From assembly GCF_008704535.1 (NCBI RefSeq), contig NZ_CP023701.1, positions 2,232,001 to 2,296,000 on the forward strand: 64,000 bases of DNA, given 5' to 3'. Origin of the DNA: Streptomyces subrutilus (GTDB lineage: Bacteria; Actinomycetota; Actinomycetes; Streptomycetales; Streptomycetaceae). The notes under the pieces are model-generated. The model did not search any database. It was not told the DNA's origin and saw only the letters and a list, made by a program, of their open reading frames with translations. Below are positions 63,590 through 64,000 of this stretch, in pieces; position 1 is the stretch's first letter; every line of letters starts with the position of its first letter. The translations under genes were made by a program, and so were the position numbers.

Positions 63590-63613
63590 CCCGGGCCCCG
63601 GCGGGGGCCCGGG
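63590..63613 (-). terminator. Hairpin after glnD
   Basis: CCCGGGCCCC (63590-63599) and GGGGCCCGGG (63604-63613) are perfect 10-bp arms around a GGCG loop, 15 bp past the glnD stop codon. It is probably the terminator of the amtB-glnK-glnD-type operon. Confidence 0.65.
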
Positions 63614-63628
63614 AGCCCGGGAGGGGGG

Positions 63629-64000
63629 TCAGGACAGCGCGGCCTGGACGCGGCGGGCCAGGTCGGCGGCGTCCGGCGCGGACAGCGGTTTGCCCTCGCC
63701 GTCGACCACGTAGACGGTGTCCACCGCGTTGGCGCCGAGCGTCGAGACGTGGGCGCTGCGCACCCGGGCGCCCGCCTCGTCCAGGGCCCGGCCGATGCGG
63801 TGCAGCAGTCCGACGGCGTCGGGGTCCCGCACCTCCAGCACGGTGGCCACGGAGGAGACGTCCGGTACGGCCGTGACCCGGGGCGGCGGCGGGACGACCC
63901 CGCGCCGGCGCGGGTAGGCGGCCTCGCGGTCGGCGAGCTTGGCCGGGACGTCGAGCGAGCCCTCCAGTGCCCGGATCACGTCGGTCCGCAGCCGCGCCAC
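63629..64000 (-). CDS. glnD: PII uridylyltransferase/adenylyltransferase GlnD, C-terminal fragment
   Basis: Only the last 123 codons are in the window; the gene continues past the right edge. An ACT domain is recognisable: 'SVATVLEVRDPDAVGLLHRIGRALDEAGARVRSAHVSTLGANAVDTVYVVDGEGKPL'. In GlnD such C-terminal ACT domains sense glutamine. Position just upstream of ffh matches Streptomyces glnD. In this genus GlnD adenylylates the PII protein GlnK. Confidence 0.85.
   Translation of the reverse strand: MARLRTDVIRALEGSLDVPAKLADREAAYPRRRGVVPPPPRVTAVPDVSSVATVLEVRDPDAVGLLHRIGRALDEAGARVRSAHVSTLGANAVDTVYVVDGEGKPLSAPDAADLARRVQAALS

Overview
The window is a high-GC chromosomal segment from a Streptomyces or very close relative. 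The evidence is strong GC bias at third codon positions, frequent GTG starts, many ATGA/GTGA start-stop overlaps, and a gene order I know from Streptomyces chromosomes: glnD-ffh ... proS ... rpsP-khpA-rimM-trmD-rplS, four tandem lepB genes, yraN-comM-dprA-whiG, rpsB-tsf-pyrH-frr-cdsA-rlmN. Most of the right two thirds lies on the minus strand. No CRISPR array, prophage, rRNA or tRNA gene was recognised. Function calls rest on motifs and family knowledge, because no database search was possible.

Region 1 (1 to about 25.5 kb) is an amine, polyamine and GABA utilisation region interleaved with other genes. It holds an aldehyde dehydrogenase cut by the left edge, a PucR regulator, gabT, and the minus-strand operon aldehyde dehydrogenase-potD-potA-potB-potC-puuB-like oxidase. 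It also holds a second aldehyde dehydrogenase-potD pair divergent from an Lrp/AsnC regulator and a class III aminotransferase. Together they could import putrescine or spermidine (Pot), deaminate it (oxidase or aminotransferase), oxidise the aminoaldehyde and pass GABA to GabT. Interspersed are a VirD4-like ATPase with a probable frameshift in a poly-G tract, a PAP2 phosphatase, a secreted GH18 chitinase with a DasR-type operator, a NADAR protein, a DUF4190 protein, a likely aminodeoxyfutalosine deaminase (menaquinone synthesis) and a glycerophosphodiesterase.

Region 2 (25.6 to 37.6 kb) is accessory. It carries a small ABC exporter pair, a LOG-family protein, a DMT-type membrane protein, and a membrane protein whose stop codon lies inside a 169-bp fully symmetrical MITE-like repeat. 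Next come a ferredoxin / ferredoxin reductase / cytochrome P450 cassette and a thiamine-type ABC transporter (thiB-thiP-thiQ) preceded by a TPP riboswitch and a very strong hairpin.

Region 3 (37.6 to 64 kb) is housekeeping: rRNA methylation (rlmN), phospholipid synthesis (cdsA), translation (frr, tsf, rpsB, rpsP, rplS, proS), nucleotide metabolism (pyrH), the sporulation sigma factor whiG, DNA-processing proteins (dprA, comM, yraN), four type I signal peptidases, tRNA and ribosome maturation (trmD, rimM), a second FtsH-type protease, SRP (ffh) and the 3' end of glnD. Several intergenic hairpins probably act as terminators, including a 62-bp perfect palindrome between ffh and the ftsH-like gene.
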